Assembly (NCBI GenBank): GCA_016928695.1
Contig: JAFGKF010000046.1
Span: 1-34,929, forward strand
Source: Candidatus Sumerlaeota bacterium
GTDB lineage: Bacteria; Sumerlaeota; Sumerlaeia; JABWBI01
DNA length: 34,929 bases
Direction of reading: 5' to 3'
Shown: piece after piece, positions 31,935 to 34,929 of the stretch
Layout of the letters: each line of letters opens with the position of its first letter
How positions within the stretch are numbered: position 1 is the stretch's first letter
Notes under the pieces: generated by a model
The model's input: the letters and a program-made list of their open reading frames with translations, nothing else
The model's database searches: none
What the model was told of the DNA's origin: nothing
Translations under genes and position numbers: made by a program

Positions 31935-31958
31935 GGAGTGGCTGGCTGAGCCCCTCAT
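31935..31958 (+). repeat. 24-bp direct repeat, copy 1
   Basis: GGAGTGGCTGGCTGAGCCCCTCAT is identical to the copy at 32052. The copies start 117 bases apart and the first is followed by a hairpin (CCCCTCTCCC-AGGATC-GGGAGAGGGG). Confidence 0.9.
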
Positions 31959-31978
31959 TCCCCCTCACCCCCTCAACT

Positions 31979-32006
31979 CCCCCTCTCCCAGGATCGGGAG
32001 AGGGGG
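31979..32006. repeat. C/G hairpin between the direct repeats
   Basis: CCCCCTCTCCC and GGGAGAGGGGG pair over the six-base loop AGGATC. Elements of this look are often scattered between genes in high-GC genomes. No T-run follows. Confidence 0.7.
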
Positions 32007-32051
32007 ACGGGGGGTGCGGGCTGCGGCCCATTTTCAACGCCGCTGTCGGTA

Positions 32052-32075
32052 GGAGTGGCTGGCTGAGCCCCTCAT
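32052..32075 (+). repeat. 24-bp direct repeat, copy 2
   Basis: This is an exact second copy of the sequence at 31935-31958. After it comes CCGTTCGGCTGACTTCGGCGAGCTCAGTCGAG-type sequence, which is palindromic in part and resembles dispersed intergenic repeats. Confidence 0.9.
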
Positions 32076-32153
32076 CCGTTCGGCTGACTTCGGCGAGCTC
32101 AGTCGAGTCGAGCTCACGACGAAGCCCCAGCCCTTCTCCCCCACAGATCCATC

Positions 32154-32177
32154 GTGCCGGAATTCCCATTCCGGCAC
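32154..32177. repeat. 10-bp stem hairpin upstream of the tRNA
   Basis: GTGCCGGAAT, loop TCCC, ATTCCGGCAC is a perfect stem. It precedes the dyad TTGCAGA-TC-TCTGCAA (32181-32196). It could end transcription entering from the left, but lacks a T-run. Confidence 0.6.
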
Positions 32178-32289
32178 CCATTGCAGATCTCTGCAACAGC
32201 AGTCACCTCAGCCTGTCCATGAAGGCCTCAAATACTGCGCAGCAAAGGGTTCATGGCTCTGCAATCCGTTTCCTTCGCTGCGTCCAGGC

Positions 32290-32377
32290 GGAGAGGTGCC
32301 CGAGTGGCTGAAGGCGCACGCCTGGAGAGCGTGTGTGCGCTCCACGCACCGTGGGTTCGAATCCACCCTCTCCGCCA
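32290..32377 (+). tRNA. tRNA-Ser (anticodon GGA)
   Basis: The acceptor strands GGAGAGG and CCTCTCC pair, the discriminator is G and CCA is encoded. The anticodon loop CTGGAGA (stem CACGC/GCGTG) gives anticodon GGA, serine. A long variable arm (GTGCG/CGCAC) is present, as required for tRNA-Ser. The T-arm reads GTGGG-TTCGAAT-CCAC, one C short of the usual CCCAC, so the T-stem would have only four pairs. This is either a real deletion that could weaken the tRNA or a sequencing error. Confidence 0.9.
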
Positions 32378-32400
32378 GAACTCTCGCAGCTGATCTGAGA

Positions 32401-33447
32401 TCAGGGCTGCGGGTCCTCGGGGGAAGGTCCCACCGACACAGCACCTGCCATGGGAATGAACCTCGCCCCGGGATAGCTGAAGATCTCCTCGAGGCCTGGG
32501 GGCACGACTCCTCCATGGAACCGATCGATCACCTCCTGGCTTGTCAGAGAGCCCATCAACAGAACTGACATTCCCTGTTCGTTTCGCCTGTGGAGCTCCT
32601 CCAGCGTGGGTGGATGCGGATGTGCCCTGAGATATTCCATCTCCGCCTGTTCAGCCGTCCGATGTCCCTGGGAAAGAGGGGCGATGGGATTCCGCCCACG
32701 CATGATTCGCCGGAAATGAATCGCTTGACGATCCGTCCACCACCGACATTCGTAGACCACGCCTGAGGGGGCCTCTCTGAGGAGCGCTTTGAGCAGCACC
32801 TCCCTCAGCGTCAGGCCCTCCAGATCACTGAGATCCATCCTGAGCTGTCTCATCTCCTCGTTGACCTCGTTGGTCACAAACTGAATCTCCCCGCGTTCGT
32901 TCACGCCGAATCCCGTCGGTGAGGGGGTGAGGCCGAATCCGCTGAAATAACCATTGGCGAGCTCCAGTCGCCCCTCAGATCCGAGTGATACGAAAATCTC
33001 CTCGATGGTCGCCTCATCGCTGGCCAGGGAAGGCAACACCTGCGAAAGATAGGTCTCGTCCGATCCCCTGGGAAAGAGGGAAACCGCCGCTCGATTGTCA
33101 ATGGATTGAGCGACCCAGGCAAAATCCCCGAGCTGACGTGCCATGTCGTCGAGCACATTTGCGATGGTCTCATTCTCATACGAGCCCTCGACTCTGGCCT
33201 GCCAATTGGCGCCCGCGGATCGTGGCTGTTCCACACAGACCATGAGCCGCAACTGCTCCGTGAGGACATCGCTCAGGTGCTGGGCTGACAAGTCGATCTC
33301 GAGAGTGATTCGCTGACCCAGCGCCCCTGGAACTGAATCGCCAATGACGCCCTGAGGGATTCCCTCTTGACACATGAGAAGTGCGAGAACCACAGGGACA
33401 AGGTGCTTTTCTGGGTTCCCGTGGTTTCTCTCACACCTTGCGCTCAT
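32401..33447 (-). CDS. Secreted protein with STN-like N-terminal region, unknown function
   Basis: This encodes 348 residues. The start at MSARCERNH is uncertain, because the ribosome site is weak. A hydrophobic stretch (LVPVVLALLMCQEG) may be a signal peptide. The region LEIDLSAQHLSDVLTEQLRLMVCVEQ..VEGSYENETIANVLDDMARQLGDFAWVAQ resembles the STN-like short domain of secretins and related receptors. A second similar unit may occupy about residues 205-260 (LSDLEGLTLREVLLKALLREAPSGVVYECRW). No barrel or other catalytic motif follows. It is last in a three-gene leftward group read toward the tRNA. I do not recognise the family; the GC content looks lower than in the cytochrome block. Confidence 0.65.
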   Translation of the reverse strand: MSARCERNHGNPEKHLVPVVLALLMCQEGIPQGVIGDSVPGALGQRITLEIDLSAQHLSDVLTEQLRLMVCVEQPRSAGANWQARVEGSYENETIANVLDDMARQLGDFAWVAQSIDNRAAVSLFPRGSDETYLSQVLPSLASDEATIEEIFVSLGSEGRLELANGYFSGFGLTPSPTGFGVNERGEIQFVTNEVNEEMRQLRMDLSDLEGLTLREVLLKALLREAPSGVVYECRWWTDRQAIHFRRIMRGRNPIAPLSQGHRTAEQAEMEYLRAHPHPPTLEELHRRNEQGMSVLLMGSLTSQEVIDRFHGGVVPPGLEEIFSYPGARFIPMAGAVSVGPSPEDPQP

Positions 33448-33492
33448 CTCATCAGGGCCATCTTCCCAGCTCTTTGGAAAAATCTCTGCACC

Positions 33493-34401
33493 TCACGGCA
33501 TGATCAGATCTGCTTGGCTGGCAACCAAGTCACTGAAATCTTTGAAAGTCCTCAGCTCATCAAGCAGAGCCGCGTCAAGCCACTCGAGATCTCTTCCCTG
33601 TGGATCGATGTTCTCCACAATCTCCAAAATGATCCGATTTGTGAACAGACCATAGCGTATTGAGGTGTCCATGCGAAGGACGAAACCCTCTGGCAACTCG
33701 GCCGCTCCCACGTTTGCCGCTTCGAACACAGAGTCCACATAGTGACTGAGGATCTCTGGCCCTGGAAGAAGATCATCTCTGACCCTGTCCACTTCAATGG
33801 TTCTGACAATGCCTTCACGGGAATTTTCCCACATGTCCTCGGGCGTGTGGGCAGCGGCTGCAGCCAGTTGCATGAAATGCCCCTCGTCGGAACAGAGGGC
33901 TTGAATCTCATCCCAATCATCTCTCTCAATGCCAATGGGTTCCAGAACCTCCAGGTAGATGACCTCCTCACTGGCGGGATCCTGCCTGAGTCGTTCCGTC
34001 GCACGCAGAATGCTCTGAGATCTCTGGTGCAGGACCACATCGGACCGGACACCTCCCTGGGTCACCATCTCCTCATAGTGAGCTCTGGCCTCCTCCTCCG
34101 TGACCTGAATCCCCAGTCTGTCGCGGAGATCATCAATGGCCCTGTCTCTCAGAGTATTGAAGAGAAACAAGCCGTGGCGATTCCCATCGAGAAACAGAGA
34201 GCCTGCAGCCTCCACCTCCTCTCTGAGGGCGTCCATCTCAGAGGCGTCAACCCCCAGGTCATCCAGTGTTACGGGTTCACCGAACGCCACACACAGGACA
34301 TCGGCAGTGCCCGCAGTGGCAAATGGTGGGGCAATTGTCATCAGACTCCATATTGCCGATAGGATGGCTCTATTGATTGCCAATGGGAAGCTCAATCTCA
34401 T
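33493..34401 (-). CDS. Secreted protein of unknown function
   Basis: This encodes 302 residues. A signal peptide-like start (INRAILSAIWSLMTIAPPFATAG) is followed by a mainly helical, acidic protein. The region FLFNTLRDRAIDDLRDRLGIQVTEEEARAHYEEMV recalls the N-terminal helices of SurA/PpiC-type chaperones, where a similar 'TEEEARAHYEE' segment precedes the isomerase domain. No parvulin domain is visible. Two cysteines are present in the mature part. It lies 45 bases upstream of the STN-like gene and 34 bases after the TolB-like gene, so the three are probably one operon. The function is unknown; a chaperone link is weak inference. Confidence 0.65.
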   Translation of the reverse strand: MRLSFPLAINRAILSAIWSLMTIAPPFATAGTADVLCVAFGEPVTLDDLGVDASEMDALREEVEAAGSLFLDGNRHGLFLFNTLRDRAIDDLRDRLGIQVTEEEARAHYEEMVTQGGVRSDVVLHQRSQSILRATERLRQDPASEEVIYLEVLEPIGIERDDWDEIQALCSDEGHFMQLAAAAAHTPEDMWENSREGIVRTIEVDRVRDDLLPGPEILSHYVDSVFEAANVGAAELPEGFVLRMDTSIRYGLFTNRIILEIVENIDPQGRDLEWLDAALLDELRTFKDFSDLVASQADLIMP

Positions 34402-34435
34402 TGCAGGTTAGCCTCAGATTCCATTGACTGTTGTC

Positions 34436-34929
34436 TCAATCGTGACTGGACCATGGAGCCTGTCGCAGAACACCATTGTGGAGAATCTCCTCTGCGCGCC
34501 CGCGGAAAGGGGTGCCCTCTGCCGTGAGGAGAATTTGGGTCAATCGCCCATTCATCCCCACCTCCTGCCCCAGAACAACCCCATGGTCGGGGCTGAACAT
34601 CAGGGGGCCGGAGATCTGCCTCTCTGTCACCTGTGAGGCCATTCCACTCCCATCCGCCGCCTGTCTGCAGAGCCTCAATCCGTCCCTTGTGAACAGAACC
34701 TCGTTCTCATCGACCCAGATGACAGAGTCGGCAGAGATGGGACCATCCGACACAGGGAGAGTGAGAACATCGCCACTCGCGACATCGGCGATGTGAACCG
34801 CCACTCCCTGGTTGAAATCAAGCATCGCAGTGAATGCGAGGCGTGATCCCCCTGGAGACCAAGCGGGAGGAGACGAGGCGAAGGGAGTTCTGGAGGGCCC
34901 AGAGAGTGTGGACTCCTCCCCACTCTGCA
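34436..34929 (-). CDS. TolB-like beta-propeller protein, 5' end outside window
   Basis: The ORF track starts this at an internal ATG (34825), but the frame stays open to the window edge, and the extra residues read PAWSPGGSRLAFTAML. That is a classic TolB/WD40-like PD40 blade (P.WSPDG..LAF). At least 163 residues are therefore present and the N-terminus is missing. Further blades are IWVDENEVLFTRDGLRLCR and LMFSPDHGVVLGQE. The protein may be a secreted or periplasmic propeller. It is the first visible gene of the leftward group that ends at the tRNA. It is a different propeller type from the NHL proteins in the cytochrome operon. Confidence 0.75.
   Translation of the reverse strand, partial: QSGEESTLSGPSRTPFASSPPAWSPGGSRLAFTAMLDFNQGVAVHIADVASGDVLTLPVSDGPISADSVIWVDENEVLFTRDGLRLCRQAADGSGMASQVTERQISGPLMFSPDHGVVLGQEVGMNGRLTQILLTAEGTPFRGRAEEILHNGVLRQAPWSSHD

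Larger units (their letters stand above)
31794..32289. other. Intergenic region rich in repeats and hairpins
   Basis: The 496 bases between the OTR-like gene and the tRNA hold no gene. They contain a 16-bp hairpin of CAGA units (31840-31889), a 24-bp direct repeat (31935 and 32052), a C/G-rich hairpin (31979-32006), the segment GAGCTCAGTCGAGTCGAGCTC with outer GAGCTC repeats (32094-32114), a 10-bp stem GTGCCGGAAT-TCCC-ATTCCGGCAC (32154-32177), and TTGCAGA-TC-TCTGCAA (32181-32196). This looks like a boundary between gene groups. Confidence 0.75.

Noticed and set aside
31840-32200. CRISPR array
   Set aside because: Only two copies of a 24-bp repeat, 117 bases apart, with no regular spacers and no cas genes.
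122-32289. The cytochrome region as a genomic island bounded by tRNA-Ser tails
   Set aside because: A tRNA-targeted island should lie downstream of the full tRNA and end at the tail fragment. Here the order is fragment, region, full tRNA, so this region is not the expected insert. The tails also differ by one base, and no integrase is present.

Overview
The window is GC-rich DNA from a diderm bacterium that respires through multiheme c-type cytochromes. Evidence for this is nine proteins with about 80 CxxCH-type heme sites between them, an outer-membrane beta-barrel, lipoprotein signal peptides, a ResB/CcsA (System II) cytochrome c maturation pair and three sigma-54 activators. No ribosomal RNA or marker gene fixes the phylum. 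The dockerin-like tails on two cytochromes and the System II genes fit an uncultivated metal- or mineral-respiring lineage, but that is inference.

Layout. (1) 1-4290: a 23-nt tRNA-Ser 3' remnant; leftward genes for a sigma-54 activator with a degenerate receiver, a secreted LolA/DUF2092-like protein and a DUF6305-like protein; then a 720-bp intergenic region with promoter-like sites and a possible structured RNA. (2) 4291-6444: a nonaheme cytochrome with a dockerin-like tail, a sigma-54 promoter upstream and a strong terminator downstream. (3) 6561-12940, leftward: resB (ccs1), ccsA, histidine kinase and NtrC-type regulator in one tight operon. (4) 12941-13258: a divergent control region with two sigma-54 promoter candidates and a perfect inverted repeat. 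(5) 13259-14689: a second NtrC-type regulator, paralogous to the first. (6) 14905-29714: a twelve-gene rightward operon, mostly with overlapping stop and start codons. It encodes a pseudo-receiver, a tetraheme cytochrome, an NHL propeller lipoprotein, a pentaheme lipoprotein, an MtrB-like barrel, a second NHL lipoprotein, a 12-heme cytochrome, a third NHL propeller, a 24-heme cytochrome, an inner-membrane multiheme cytochrome, a cytochrome b and a membrane-anchored triheme cytochrome. An octaheme cytochrome follows after a 12-bp gap. (7) 29949-31793: an octaheme OTR-like cytochrome with a second dockerin-like tail. (8) 31794-32289: repeats and hairpins without a gene. (9) tRNA-Ser(GGA), then three leftward genes of another character (an STN-like secreted protein, an unknown secreted protein and a TolB-like propeller cut by the window edge).

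Working model (inference). Cytochrome b and the membrane-bound cytochromes take electrons from quinol. Periplasmic cytochromes carry them to the barrel and lipoprotein cytochrome in the outer membrane. The 12- and 24-heme proteins, possibly arranged by the three NHL propellers, extend the path outside. The dockerin-tailed cytochromes may be surface or terminal modules. The kinase and the NtrC-type regulators would switch on both the cytochromes and the machinery that attaches their heme, through sigma-54.
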